A DNA stretch of 64,000 nt, from assembly GCF_947499705.1 (NCBI RefSeq), contig NZ_CANMPJ010000001.1, positions 1,151,501-1,215,500 of the forward strand, written 5' to 3'. This document shows positions 8,701 through 16,841 of the stretch, piece after piece. The position numbers and the translations under genes are program-made. The notes under the pieces are model-generated. The model ran no database searches and was not told where the DNA came from. It worked only from the letters and a program-made list of their open reading frames with translations. This DNA is from an uncultured Erythrobacter sp. Lineage in GTDB: Bacteria; Pseudomonadota; Alphaproteobacteria; Sphingomonadales; Sphingomonadaceae. Each line of letters begins with the position of its first letter. Positions within the stretch are counted from its first letter, which is position 1.

Positions 8701-9417
8701 TTCACATCCCTGAATCTCTCGCGCAGGCAGGCGCTGTGGGATGCGCGCAGTCTGATTGCTGCGCCCGATTTGCCATTGTTCAAGGCGGCTGCCGAGCGTG
8801 ACGAGGGGGCGGAGCGCGCCGCCATTCACCTGCCGCAAATGCCGCTCTCCGAAGAAGTGGTTGCCGATTATCAGACCACGCGATTGAGCCTCAAAGCGCA
8901 TCCCATGTCGTTCCTTCGTCCGCAGCTGGGCGAGCGCGGGTTCGTGCGCGCCTGTGATCTGCGGACCCGCAAGTTTCGCTCCATGGTCAAGGTCGCGGGC
9001 GTGGTGCTGATCCGTCAGCGTCCGGGCAGCGCGAAGGGGGTGTGTTTCATCACGCTCGAAGATGAGACCGGAGTGATCAACCTCGTTGTCTGGCCCGACC
9101 TCAAGGAGAAGCAGCGCAAGGTCGTGATGGGAGCGCGGTTGATGGAGGTGCGCGGGCGGGTCGAATATGATGACGAGGTGATCCACGTCATCGCGCACCA
9201 TATGACCGACGCGACTGATCAGCTTTACTCACTGTCGGATGATATGCTGAACGCACCAGTGGCGCGGGCTGATCATGTGACGTCGCCGCTGACGGGGCGC
9301 AAGACGCCGCCTGAAAAGCAGGGGATCACGCCGCGCGACATGATCGACGAACTGCCCAACGTGACCGGACACCCGCGCAATCATCGCATCATTCCGAAAT
9401 CGCGCGACTTCCATTAG
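5743..9417 (+). CDS. dnaE2: DnaE2, error-prone DNA polymerase III alpha subunit, with two translated repeat insertions
   Basis: This C-family translesion polymerase works with ImuA/ImuB in SOS mutagenesis. The order is an N-terminal PHP domain, then the palm with the catalytic Asp triad PDIDVDF (D453, D455, D457), the family segment FQVESRAQMNMLPRLRPREF, an HhH region and a C-terminal OB fold (KVAGVVLIRQRPGSAKGVCF). The ATG at 5743 is preferred over a TTG at 5728. The 1,224 residues exceed the family's usual 1,050-1,150 because two dispersed elements are read through in frame, at about residues 178-203 and 882-921. The gene follows udgX by 87 bp, all of it repeat or leader, so it may share the SOS promoter at 2777. 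Confidence 0.93.
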   Translation: MPDAPLTPDKRTLELDPDLIEAPERAPFVELGLVSCFSFLRGASDAVDLVMTARTLGYDAIGIADANSMAGVVRIHTEAATLKLRPVIGTRIETVEGLHFLAYPKDRAAYGHLCRLISSGRMQTLSGEWQEKGVCEINLAMLAEHAEDVQLILLPPEDLAARFTIWVPSNVVPFPIPSSSPRKRGPSDTKDQASLGSRFRGNDEIEASFPDILPHLIRQLPTLHHLAASHLYRGDDIARIDQLDALACDNGLTLLATNDVHYHTPERRPLQDVMTAIANKTTVAEAGHLLHANAERHLKSPQQMQRLFARWPHAIKAAREVADACQFSLDELRYEYPEEIYPDGMGPQEYLESETWKGADWRYPSGVPDYVRATLKKELVLIGKMDLARYFLTIKDIVDYARNEVEPPILCQGRGSAANSAVCFCLGITSVDPAKHSLLFDRFISEDRKEPPDIDVDFEHERREEVIQYIYAKYGRHRAGLTATVIHYRPRMAIREVGKVMGLSEDVTSALARTVWGGHGREIGETHVAETGLDISDPHLRRVLALTEQMIGMPRHLSQHVGGFILTEGALTETVPIGNGAMPERSFIEWDKDDIEALGILKVDVLALGMLTCIKKCLDLLEDHHDRALTLATVPREDPETYAMLRKGDSLGVFQVESRAQMNMLPRLRPREFYDLVIQVAIVRPGPIQGDMVHPYLKRRRGAEPVRIPAPSPQHGPPDELSSILERTLGVPIFQEQAMKIALDAAKFSSVEANRLRKAMATFRSRGMVHELEDMMVGRMVERGYDADFAQRCFNQIKGFGEYGFPESHAASFAHLVYVSSWLKCHFPAAFAAALLNSQPMGFYAPAQIVRDAREHGVEILPADVNQSQWDCTLEDICSAEAHPTATSEQARKSRKPLPHAGGAVELGEPQVSLSGAGWAEDEKGRLDKHIALRLGLRQVDGFPEHVAAQLISEREERGLYRDVAELRERAGLSPAHVERLASADCFTSLNLSRRQALWDARSLIAAPDLPLFKAAAERDEGAERAAIHLPQMPLSEEVVADYQTTRLSLKAHPMSFLRPQLGERGFVRACDLRTRKFRSMVKVAGVVLIRQRPGSAKGVCFITLEDETGVINLVVWPDLKEKQRKVVMGARLMEVRGRVEYDDEVIHVIAHHMTDATDQLYSLSDDMLNAPVARADHVTSPLTGRKTPPEKQGITPRDMIDELPNVTGHPRNHRIIPKSRDFH
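6275..6352. repeat. 78-bp palindromic element in frame within dnaE2 (PHP region)
   Basis: The terminal inverted repeats are CGTCATCCCCGCGAAAGCGG and CCGCTTTCGCGGGAATGACG. The length is 78 bp, exactly 26 codons, and it encodes SSPRKRGPSD...GSRFRGND, a peptide seen wherever this family of intergenic repeats is accidentally translated. The dnaE2 frame is open on both sides and resumes normal family sequence. Confidence 0.85.
8387..8506. repeat. 120-bp repeat insertion in frame within dnaE2, with flanking 8-bp direct repeat
   Basis: GGCAGAAG occurs at 8379-8386 and again at 8499-8506, bracketing an insertion of exactly 120 bp (40 codons). The interior shares 8389-8452 with the intergenic element at 4135-4197 and ends with GCGGGGTGGGC, the inverse of the left CACCCC arm. 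It sits between the end of the fingers region and the HhH segment RLGLRQVDGF of DnaE2. Confidence 0.8.
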
Positions 9418-9426
9418 GGATGCCAG

Positions 9427-10167
9427 ATGGGTCGAAAATCAAAGGCATGGCGGATCAATCGCAAGGTCGGAAAGTTCCGTGCCGAGCGGCGGATACTGCT
9501 CATACTCATTTTGGCAGCGGTCGCTTTCGCCGGTTGGGTTTGGCTGAAGGATCACCCCGAACACAATCCCTACGCGCCGCTTGATCTGCGGCATCCCGTC
9601 GGTTGGGCGACCGCGCAGAAATTGACAGCGCTGCGAGACGATTTGCCAACCTGCCGCGCTGTATTGGAGCGGAGCAATGTTGCCTTCGCAGCGCTGCCAG
9701 CAACCGGAGAAGGGCCGTGCGCGCGCCCTGACCGTACGCAGCTGAGCGCCTACCCGCTTGCCCCTGATACACCTGCCGTCACATGCACCGTTGCCGCTGC
9801 GCTTGAAATGTGGCGTTCAAAGACGGTGACGCCAGCAGCTCAAGAGATCCTTGGAAGTGACATCGCGAGGATCGAACATCTTGGAGCGTTCAATTGCCGC
9901 CGAATGCGTGGGAACAACTCCAGCGCGTGGAGTCAGCATGCCACAGCCAATGCAATCGACATCGCCGCCTTCGTGCTCGAAGACGGGCGGCGGATCAGTG
10001 TGCTTGGCGATTGGGAAGGCGATGACGATGAAGCGCGCTTCCTGCGCCGGGTTCGTGACGGCAGCTGCGGCGTGTTCTCGACGGTGCTTTCACCTGACTA
10101 CAACGCCGCCCATGCCGACCATTTCCATTTCGATCAGACCGCTCGCTGGTCGAGCGTCTGCCGCTAA
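9427..10167 (+). CDS. Extensin-like C-terminal domain protein, membrane-anchored
   Basis: The 246-residue protein has a basic N-terminus, one membrane segment (about 23-40) and a periplasmic extensin-like domain (PF06904 type). It carries a LAS-peptidase-like metal signature: H171-x6-D178 (SQHATANAID) and H232-F-H234 (ADHFHFD). Several cysteines may form disulfides. By analogy with D-Ala-D-Ala peptidases of that fold, a cell-wall role is plausible but unproven. It starts 9 bp after the dnaE2 stop and could be read through from it; it converges on phoB. Confidence 0.8.
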   Translation: MGRKSKAWRINRKVGKFRAERRILLILILAAVAFAGWVWLKDHPEHNPYAPLDLRHPVGWATAQKLTALRDDLPTCRAVLERSNVAFAALPATGEGPCARPDRTQLSAYPLAPDTPAVTCTVAAALEMWRSKTVTPAAQEILGSDIARIEHLGAFNCRRMRGNNSSAWSQHATANAIDIAAFVLEDGRRISVLGDWEGDDDEARFLRRVRDGSCGVFSTVLSPDYNAAHADHFHFDQTARWSSVCR

Positions 10168-10170
10168 GGC

Positions 10171-10860
10171 CTAGGTGGCTTCGAGCGCGTAACCTGCCGA
10201 GCGAACCGTGCGGATCGGATCCTTAGCGCCGTCGATCCCGATTGCTTTGCGCAAGCGGCGGATATGGACGTCAACAGTGCGCAGTTCGATGTCCGACCCG
10301 GTGCCCCACACGCCATCGAGCAATTGCCCCCGGCTGAACACCCGGCCTGGGCTCTCCATGAAGAACTTAAGCAACCGGTATTCGGTCGGGCCGAGCTGTA
10401 GAGAACGGCCGCGCCGCTGAACCTTGTGTGCCACAGGGTCGAGCTTGATATCGCCAACTTCGATGGTCTCACCGGCAAGGGCAGGGCGGATGCGGCGCAT
10501 CACGGCGGCGACACGGGCCAGCAATTCGCGCGGGCTAAAGGGCTTGGTCAGGTAGTCATCGGCGCCCGTCTCAAGGCCCCGAACCCGGTCATCCTCGGCC
10601 TCACGCGCGGTGAGCATGATAATCGGGACGTGCGCGGTTTCCTTGTCGCGGCGCAGGCGGCGGCAAACCTCGATCCCACTGGTGCCTTCGATCATCCAGT
10701 CGAGAATGATGAGATCGGGCACATCCTCGCTCGCAAGGATCAGAGCATCGTCGCCATCGCCGGTGCAACGGACCTGATAGCCTTCGTTCTGGAAGCGATA
10801 CTCCAGCAATTCCGACAGCGCGGGATCGTCTTCGACAAGCAGCAATTTGGCAGCGGACAT
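10171..10860 (-). CDS. phoB: PhoB phosphate regulon response regulator
   Basis: The 229-residue OmpR/PhoB-type regulator has an N-terminal receiver domain with acidic pocket E10-D11-D12, phosphoacceptor D54 (LIILDWM) and the TKPF lysine, then a winged-helix DNA-binding domain (TVDVHIRRLRKAIG). The ATG at 10860 is chosen over a TTG at 10869 because AGGGAGG lies about 11 bases upstream of the ATG and only 2 from the TTG. It is the last gene of the phoR-pstCAB-phoU-phoB series and should be phosphorylated by PhoR under phosphate starvation. Confidence 0.93.
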   Translation of the reverse strand: MSAAKLLLVEDDPALSELLEYRFQNEGYQVRCTGDGDDALILASEDVPDLIILDWMIEGTSGIEVCRRLRRDKETAHVPIIMLTAREAEDDRVRGLETGADDYLTKPFSPRELLARVAAVMRRIRPALAGETIEVGDIKLDPVAHKVQRRGRSLQLGPTEYRLLKFFMESPGRVFSRGQLLDGVWGTGSDIELRTVDVHIRRLRKAIGIDGAKDPIRTVRSAGYALEAT

Positions 10861-10994
10861 GGCTTTCAAAGCCTCCCTAACCCGCGAGAAGATGCGGCAA
10901 CGTATGTTTCAATTCAGCTACAGTTTGATGAAATCGGGCGAGCTACTTTTCCACAATCGGTCCACAGATGCCCCACAGGCTTGTCAGCTTGCAC

Positions 10995-11663
10995 TTAGCG
11001 ATCCTCCTCCGGAGGGTAAGTTCCGGTTGCCGCGAAGTGGACCATCTCGGCGACGTTTGTTGCGTGATCGCCGATCCGCTCGAGGTTGCGGGCAACGAAC
11101 AAGAGCTGTGCAGCACTCGAAATCGTCGCAGGGTTTTCGACCATATGACTGACGAGGTTGCGGAATATGCTGTTATAGAAAGCATCAACTTTTGCATCGG
11201 TGCTGATGACTTCGCGTGCCAGATCGGGGTCGCGCGCCGCGTATGCCGTCAGCACGTCATGCACCATTTCACTCGCGAGTTCGCCCATCGCGGGCAGCAG
11301 AGTGAGCGGTTCGAACCGGTCACGCCCTTCGATCATCCCCACGCGCTTGGCGATATTCTTGGAATAGTCGCCAATTCTCTCAACCACGCCCGCGATTTTG
11401 AGCGCAGCGATCACTTCGCGCAGATCGTCGGCCATCGGCGCACGCAGGGCGATGATCCGCACGGCAAGTTTGTCGACTTCGGTTTCCAGCGCATCGATCT
11501 TCTTGTCGCGAGCGACGACGCTGTCCCCGAGCTCCTCATCGCCGCGAACCATCGCTTCCAGCGCTTCCTGGATCGCGACTTCCGCGAGACCGCCCATCTC
11601 CGCGATCAGGCCGCGAAGTCGGGTGATGTCTTCGTCGAAAGCTTTGACTGTATGGTCAGGCAT
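10995..11663 (-). CDS. phoU: PhoU, phosphate signalling and transport regulator
   Basis: The 222-residue protein has two PhoU helical-bundle repeats with the conserved acidic motifs (about DKKIDALETEVDKL and, in the second half, DAKVDAFYNSIF). PhoU connects the PstSCAB transporter to the PhoR kinase and dampens Pho signalling when phosphate is ample. Its ATG overlaps the pstB stop by one base (TGATG), indicating translational coupling. The 134 bp to phoB may hold a separate phoB leader, but I see no clear promoter. Confidence 0.93.
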   Translation of the reverse strand: MPDHTVKAFDEDITRLRGLIAEMGGLAEVAIQEALEAMVRGDEELGDSVVARDKKIDALETEVDKLAVRIIALRAPMADDLREVIAALKIAGVVERIGDYSKNIAKRVGMIEGRDRFEPLTLLPAMGELASEMVHDVLTAYAARDPDLAREVISTDAKVDAFYNSIFRNLVSHMVENPATISSAAQLLFVARNLERIGDHATNVAEMVHFAATGTYPPEEDR

Positions 11664-12451
11664 CAGCCGTACCGCCCGGTGATGTAGTCTTTGGTTCGCT
11701 CTTCGATCGGGTTGGTGAAGATGTCGGATGTCCTTCCGTATTCCACGATCTTGCCGAGGTGGAAAAAGGCAGTGCGCTGGCTGACACGGGCAGCCTGCTG
11801 CATGGAGTGGGTGACGATGACGATCGCATAGCGGCCGGAAAGCTCGTCGATCAGTTCTTCGATCTTGGCAGTTGCAATCGGATCAAGCGCCGAGGCTGGC
11901 TCGTCCATCAGGATGACTTCGGGATCGACCGCGATGGCGCGGGCGATGCAGAGGCGCTGTTGCTGACCGCCGGACAGGGCCGTTCCCGAATCTTCAAGCC
12001 GATCTTTCACTTCGTCCCAGAGGCCCGCGCGGCTGAGCGACTTTTCGACAATCGCATCCAGATCGGGTTTCTTCTCTGCGAGCCCGTGAATTTTGGGTCC
12101 GTAGGCGACGTTTTCGTAGATCGATTTCGGAAACGGGTTCGGCTTTTGAAACACCATGCCGACCCGGGCGCGCAACTGGACAACGTCCATCGCGCTGCCG
12201 TGAATGTCTTCGCCTTCCAATTCGATCAGGCCGGTCACATTGGCTGACGGGATCGTGTCGTTCATGCGGTTGAAACAGCGCAGGAAGGTCGACTTGCCAC
12301 AGCCAGACGGGCCGATGAAGGCCGTCACATAGTCTGACGAAATGTCGATGGACACATCATCGATGGCTTTCTTGTCACCATAATAGACCGAAACATCGCG
12401 CGCCCTCATCTTGGCGTCGGTTTCTTCCAGGTTTTCGTGGATTACAGTCAC
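11663..12451 (-). CDS. pstB: PstB, phosphate ABC transporter ATPase
   Basis: The 262-residue cytoplasmic ATPase of the high-affinity phosphate importer shows Walker [10 protein letters not shown] (47-55), the signature LSGGQQQR (159-166) and Walker [13 protein letters not shown] (179-190), all intact. The length is normal for the family. It overlaps pstA by 4 bp (ATGA) and phoU by 1 bp, so pstCAB-phoU is a coupled unit. Confidence 0.96.
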   Translation of the reverse strand: MTVIHENLEETDAKMRARDVSVYYGDKKAIDDVSIDISSDYVTAFIGPSGCGKSTFLRCFNRMNDTIPSANVTGLIELEGEDIHGSAMDVVQLRARVGMVFQKPNPFPKSIYENVAYGPKIHGLAEKKPDLDAIVEKSLSRAGLWDEVKDRLEDSGTALSGGQQQRLCIARAIAVDPEVILMDEPASALDPIATAKIEELIDELSGRYAIVIVTHSMQQAARVSQRTAFFHLGKIVEYGRTSDIFTNPIEERTKDYITGRYG

Positions 12452-13743
12452 CAGGTCTTCTCGAATTTGTTTCGGAGGTAAATTGCGAGGCCGTTCATCA
12501 GGAGCAGGAACAGCAATAGCACGATAATCGCGGCGCTGGTGCGCTCAACGAAGCCGCGGTCGATTTCGTCCGACCAAAGGAAGATTTGGACCGGAAGGAC
12601 CGTTGCGGGCGAGGTGAATCCATCAGGCGGTGTCGCTACGAATGCGCGCATCCCGATCATCAGCAGAGGAGCGGTTTCGCCCAAGGCGCGGGCCATCCCG
12701 ATGATCGTGCCAGTCAGCATGCCGGGCATGGCCAGCGGAAGAACATGGTGGAACACGACCTGCACTGGCGAAGCACCGACAGCGAGGGCTCCATCGCGGA
12801 TAGATGGCGGAACCGCTTTGATCGCGTTGCGACCGGAGATGACGATTACCGGCATCGTCATAAGCGCCAGCGTGAGGCCGCCGATAAGCGGAGCAGAGCG
12901 GTAGTTTGGAAAGATCGCGAGGAAGACCGATAGGCCAAGCAGACCGAAGATGATCGATGGAACCGCGGCGAGATTGTTGATCGAAACCTCGATCAGGTCG
13001 GTCCACCGGTTCTTCGGCGCGTATTCTTCCAGATAAAGGGCTGCCAGAACGCCGACAGGAAAGGCGAGGGCGAGCGTGACTAGCATGGTCAGGATCGAGC
13101 CCTTGAGCGCGCCCCAAATGCCGACCTGCTGCGGGCTGGTCGCGTCCGAACGCGACATGAATCCCATATCCCAATTCTCTGCCAGCTTACCTTCGCTCTC
13201 CAGGCGCTTTGCCAGCGCCTGAATCTCGGGAGACCCTTCGCCCGCGAGCCCAGCTGCCAAGTCGGAGGATGCAGGGAGGTAAAGGGTTTCGGATCGGTAC
13301 AGCAAAGAGGGGTCTGAAGTGAGCGCCGCGGCAACATCGCGCCAGGCATCGTCGCTCAATTCCGCTGCCCCCTCTTCGCCGAGCGCTTCCTCGGCGAAGG
13401 ATGCAACGATTTGCGGCATGCCTTGCAATTCGAGCGTCTGGATCGCGCTGGGTGCGGTCAGAGAGATTTCATCGCCCGTGATGCCGCTCTCGGGGAAATC
13501 GATCGGCACTGTTAATTCGGCGCGCTGAAATCCGCCGATGCCGTTGATCGTCATGTTACCAAGCAGGAAGATCAGCACCGCGACCGAGAATACGATCGCA
13601 GCCTGACCCATCAGCTTGAAATTGCGCTCGGCGCGGTAGCGCTTCTTGAGACGCTTCGCGAACTCATCAGTACGCGTCGGACGCACGGTCTTGGATGCCT
13701 CGGTGGACGGGGTGCCGGCGTTGGGGGCTACGATATCAGTCAT
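12448..13743 (-). CDS. pstA: PstA, phosphate ABC transporter permease
   Basis: This is one of the two membrane subunits of the Pst importer. The 431-residue form has a long N-terminal part: a cytoplasmic leader, one membrane segment near residues 45-65 and a large periplasmic loop before the canonical six-helix permease core ([19 protein letters not shown]). This extended type is usual in several alphaproteobacteria. The ATG at 13743 lies 8 bp inside pstC; upstream in-frame codons would reach deep into pstC and are rejected. Confidence 0.92.
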   Translation of the reverse strand: MTDIVAPNAGTPSTEASKTVRPTRTDEFAKRLKKRYRAERNFKLMGQAAIVFSVAVLIFLLGNMTINGIGGFQRAELTVPIDFPESGITGDEISLTAPSAIQTLELQGMPQIVASFAEEALGEEGAAELSDDAWRDVAAALTSDPSLLYRSETLYLPASSDLAAGLAGEGSPEIQALAKRLESEGKLAENWDMGFMSRSDATSPQQVGIWGALKGSILTMLVTLALAFPVGVLAALYLEEYAPKNRWTDLIEVSINNLAAVPSIIFGLLGLSVFLAIFPNYRSAPLIGGLTLALMTMPVIVISGRNAIKAVPPSIRDGALAVGASPVQVVFHHVLPLAMPGMLTGTIIGMARALGETAPLLMIGMRAFVATPPDGFTSPATVLPVQIFLWSDEIDRGFVERTSAAIIVLLLFLLLMNGLAIYLRNKFEKTW

Positions 13744-15121
13744 ATGCCTCTCTGAACCGTTTGACGACGCGCAGCGCGACGAAGTTGAGCGCAAGGGTGA
13801 CGAGGAACAGCACAAACCCAAGCGCGAACGCGCTGAGCGTGGCGGGGTGATCGAAGCTGCCTTCGCCGGTGAGCATCTTCACGATTTGCACTGTCACGGT
13901 GGTCATCCGTTCGAGCGGATTGGCGCTGAGATTGGCGGCCGTGGAGGCGGCCATGACGACGATCATGGTCTCGCCAATAGCGCGGCTCACGGCGAGCATG
14001 ATGCCAGCGACGATGCCGGGAAGGGCGGCCGGAAACAGCACGCGCCGGATCGTTTCGGATTTGGTTGCCCCCATCGCCAGACTGCCGTCGCGCATGGCGC
14101 TGGGCACTGCAGCAATGGAATCGTCGGCCATCGAAGATACAAACGGGATGATCATCACCCCCATCACGATACCCGCTGCCAGAGCGCTCTCCGTCGAAGC
14201 ATTGGTCAACCCAATAGCGACGGCAGCATCTCGAATGGCCGGGGCCACAGTCAGCGCCGCGAAATAGCCGTAGACGACCGTCGGCACACCAGCGAGAATT
14301 TCCAGCGCCGGTTTGATCCAGGCGCGCAGCTTTGGATCGGCGTATTGCGTCAGGTAGATCGCGCTCATCAACCCCAGGGGAATGGCCACAATCATGGCAA
14401 TGATCGCGCCGATAAAGATCGTACCCCAGAAGAGCGGGATCGCGCCGTAGCGTGAACCGTCGGGATTATCCGCGCTGCTCATTGGGTCGGGGCCCCAGAA
14501 CGTTCCAAACAGGAAATCTACCGGCGAGACCATTCCGAAGAACCGGATGGTCTCGAACACGAGGCTGGCGAAAATGCCGAACGTAGTCAGGATCGCGACG
14601 AGCGAAGCCAGCAGCAGCACCACCATGACGGTGCGCTCAACCTTAGTGCGCGCGCGGAAGTCTGGACGAACGCGCAGGAAAGCAAAGGCGCCCCCGCCAA
14701 ATGCGATCAGCAGCGTCAAGACCAATCCGATCATGCTGTAACGGCTGAGGGCCTCGCGATAGGGCTCAATCAGCGGCTCCGCCCCTTCGTTGAACACGCC
14801 CGGCGCATTACCGCTCGCCACCGCGCGGGCTTCGGAAAGCCATGCGTCGCGTTCGAAGCCGAACGTTGGCAAACCCTCTGCGCCCGGTGAGGCCAGAACG
14901 CTCTGCGTGACCAATTGCGGGGCGATGAAGGACCAGACCGTCAGGAATGCGAGAACCGGAAGGACAACCCAGAACGCGACATACCATGCATGATACGTCG
15001 GGCGCGCAACCGGGCGCACTTCGGGATTGCCCTTTTGGAAACTCCAGGCTTTTGCTCGTCCGGCCAGCCAACCAGCAAGGCCAAGCCCGATAGCAATCAG
15101 GATAAGCGTAATCGGCGACAT
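13736..15121 (-). CDS. pstC: PstC, phosphate ABC transporter permease
   Basis: The 461-residue membrane subunit of the Pst importer carries an N-terminal extension with two extra membrane segments and a periplasmic loop, then the BPD_transp_1 core with the cytoplasmic EAA-type loop (GALAMGATKSETIRRVLFPA-like). It starts at the ATG at 15121. No pstS lies in the usual place just upstream: the 214 bp between phoR and pstC contain no gene, and I could not find a convincing two-repeat Pho box there. Confidence 0.93.
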   Translation of the reverse strand: MSPITLILIAIGLGLAGWLAGRAKAWSFQKGNPEVRPVARPTYHAWYVAFWVVLPVLAFLTVWSFIAPQLVTQSVLASPGAEGLPTFGFERDAWLSEARAVASGNAPGVFNEGAEPLIEPYREALSRYSMIGLVLTLLIAFGGGAFAFLRVRPDFRARTKVERTVMVVLLLASLVAILTTFGIFASLVFETIRFFGMVSPVDFLFGTFWGPDPMSSADNPDGSRYGAIPLFWGTIFIGAIIAMIVAIPLGLMSAIYLTQYADPKLRAWIKPALEILAGVPTVVYGYFAALTVAPAIRDAAVAIGLTNASTESALAAGIVMGVMIIPFVSSMADDSIAAVPSAMRDGSLAMGATKSETIRRVLFPAALPGIVAGIMLAVSRAIGETMIVVMAASTAANLSANPLERMTTVTVQIVKMLTGEGSFDHPATLSAFALGFVLFLVTLALNFVALRVVKRFREAYD

Positions 15122-15335
15122 GGATTAAGAGTTGTTCCCCTGAAAAGCTTGCACGCTGTCAAATCGAGATAGATTCGCCATCGGCGTTGCCTTTGTATTC
15201 TGTTTTATCGATTTGGCGGATGTCACGAAAGCGCCACAGGCAGAGTTTGCCACTTTTGCCCCCAAATCGAATCCGATCCAACGATGTGGACTCGAAAGCC
15301 CAATGAGCGGGCCATGTTGAAAAAATAAGACACCG

Positions 15336-16571
15336 TTAAGACAAAGCTTGAGGTTCGGCTTCCTGATCGTCTTTGCCAAGCACGCGCTCTCGGGAATTTT
15401 CGACTTCCGCCTGGGGAATTCGGACGATCACTTCGGTGCCTTTGCCAAGCTCGCTGGTGATGTCCAAACGCCCGCGGTGACGCTCCACAATGTGCTTTAC
15501 GATGGCAAGTCCCAAACCCGTTCCTCCGGAGGCACGGCTGCGTCCGGGGTCGGTGCGATAGAACCGCCGCGTGAGGTGAGGAATATTCTCTGGTGCGATT
15601 CCTTCGCCCTGATCGATCACGGAAATTCGCGCCTGTGCGTCGCGGGAATGATCGATCGTTACTTTCACCGTGCCGTCTGTCGCCCCGTATTTCATCGCAT
15701 TGTCGACAAGATTGCGTACGACCTGCTCCAATTGCTGGAGGTCGCCTTGCACCTGCGATGGCTTGATCAGTTCAAATTGAAGCCGGTCCATCCGGTTCGA
15801 TCCGGCAGCATCGCGCGCTGCGCGTTCTGCAAGCGCACCGAGATCGTGGACGTCGCTGGGTAGATCATGCTTTTCGGCCTCAACTCGCGACAGGCTCATC
15901 AGATCGCTGATCAGGCTCTGCAGTCGATTGGCCTCACGCTCGATTATCCCGAGGAATTTCTGCGAGGTCGGCGAATCGAGACTGTCTCCGCTTTCGCTCA
16001 GAGTTTCGACATAGCCGATGATTGCGGCGAGGGGCGTGCGCAGTTCGTGACTGGCATTGGCAACAAAGTCGGTATGCGCGCGGCTCAAGTCTGCTTCCGC
16101 CGTTTGATTGATCAGCTCGATGACAGCGATGTTTTCGTCGACTGTCTGCCGGTTGATTTGCCAGATGTCCTGCCGCCGCACGAGGCCGCGCACGATGGCC
16201 CTTCCGTTGCGGCCTTCATTGATCAAAGTGATCGCTTCGGGCTGGCGGAAGGCCACGCGCGCGTCCTGACCGATCACATGCTGGCCCAGCATTCTGCGCG
16301 CTGCATTGTTTGCGATCGCGATCTTGTTGCGCTCGGTCACCAGAAGCGGGGTCGAGGAGTTCTCGATCAACCGCCGCATGGATTCGACCCCGATGGGCTG
16401 AGGAACAACCACACTCTCGGGTTCGGGAGGCCGACCTGCAGCAAGAAGCAAAGACCCGACCCAGACGATCAGGACAGACAGGGAAATGATTGGATCAAGG
16501 CCGAGCAAAAGCAGCGCGACGAAGGTCACCAAGGCCAGCAATATGCCGACAAGTGGGATCGTCTGCCTCAT
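15336..16571 (-). CDS. phoR: PhoR phosphate regulon sensor histidine kinase
   Basis: The 411-residue kinase has two N-terminal membrane segments (about 3-24 and 29-46), a PAS-like region (SMRRLIENSSTPLLVTERN), the HisKA H-box ASHELRTP with phosphorylatable His175, and HATPase N, G1 and G2 boxes ending GGTGLGLAIVKHIVERH. It phosphorylates PhoB. The ATG at 16571 has AAGGGG seven bases upstream, so it is preferred to a TTG at 16592. It heads the pho/pst series but is separated from pstC by 214 bp. Confidence 0.93.
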   Translation of the reverse strand: MRQTIPLVGILLALVTFVALLLLGLDPIISLSVLIVWVGSLLLAAGRPPEPESVVVPQPIGVESMRRLIENSSTPLLVTERNKIAIANNAARRMLGQHVIGQDARVAFRQPEAITLINEGRNGRAIVRGLVRRQDIWQINRQTVDENIAVIELINQTAEADLSRAHTDFVANASHELRTPLAAIIGYVETLSESGDSLDSPTSQKFLGIIEREANRLQSLISDLMSLSRVEAEKHDLPSDVHDLGALAERAARDAAGSNRMDRLQFELIKPSQVQGDLQQLEQVVRNLVDNAMKYGATDGTVKVTIDHSRDAQARISVIDQGEGIAPENIPHLTRRFYRTDPGRSRASGGTGLGLAIVKHIVERHRGRLDITSELGKGTEVIVRIPQAEVENSRERVLGKDDQEAEPQALS

Positions 16572-16671
16572 GGCGTCGCCCCTTACCGCCAAGTTGGTCG
16601 ACAGGGAAGGGCGCGCAAGGAACCGATCAGCACCTTGGCGCTTTGCACTTTCTCCGAAAAATGGGAAGAGG

Positions 16672-16746
16672 TGGTGACCCCTACGGGAATCGAACCCGTG
16701 TTTCAGCCGTGAAAGGGCCGCGTCCTAACCGCTAGACGAAGGGGCC
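16672..16746 (-). tRNA. tRNA-Glu (anticodon TTC)
   Basis: The reverse complement folds as a cloverleaf: acceptor GGCCCCT pairs with AGGGGTC, the D-loop region reads TCTAGCGGTTAGGA, the anticodon loop CTTTCAC contains TTC, and the T arm is CGGGTTCGAATCCCG. Discriminator A is followed by an encoded CCA. It lies between phoR and recJ on the same strand. Confidence 0.95.
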
Positions 16747-16841
16747 ACGCTCGCAAGCGAGAGGGCGCATCTAGGGATGCTCGCATGGGCGGTCAAGCCT
16801 AGACTTTGCCTTCCTTTGCTAATTTTTGAGGTCGGTCCGAT

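Noticed and set aside
15122..15335. Possible Pho box or pstS remnant upstream of pstC
   Set aside because: I found no two-repeat Pho-box match and no open frame resembling PstS.
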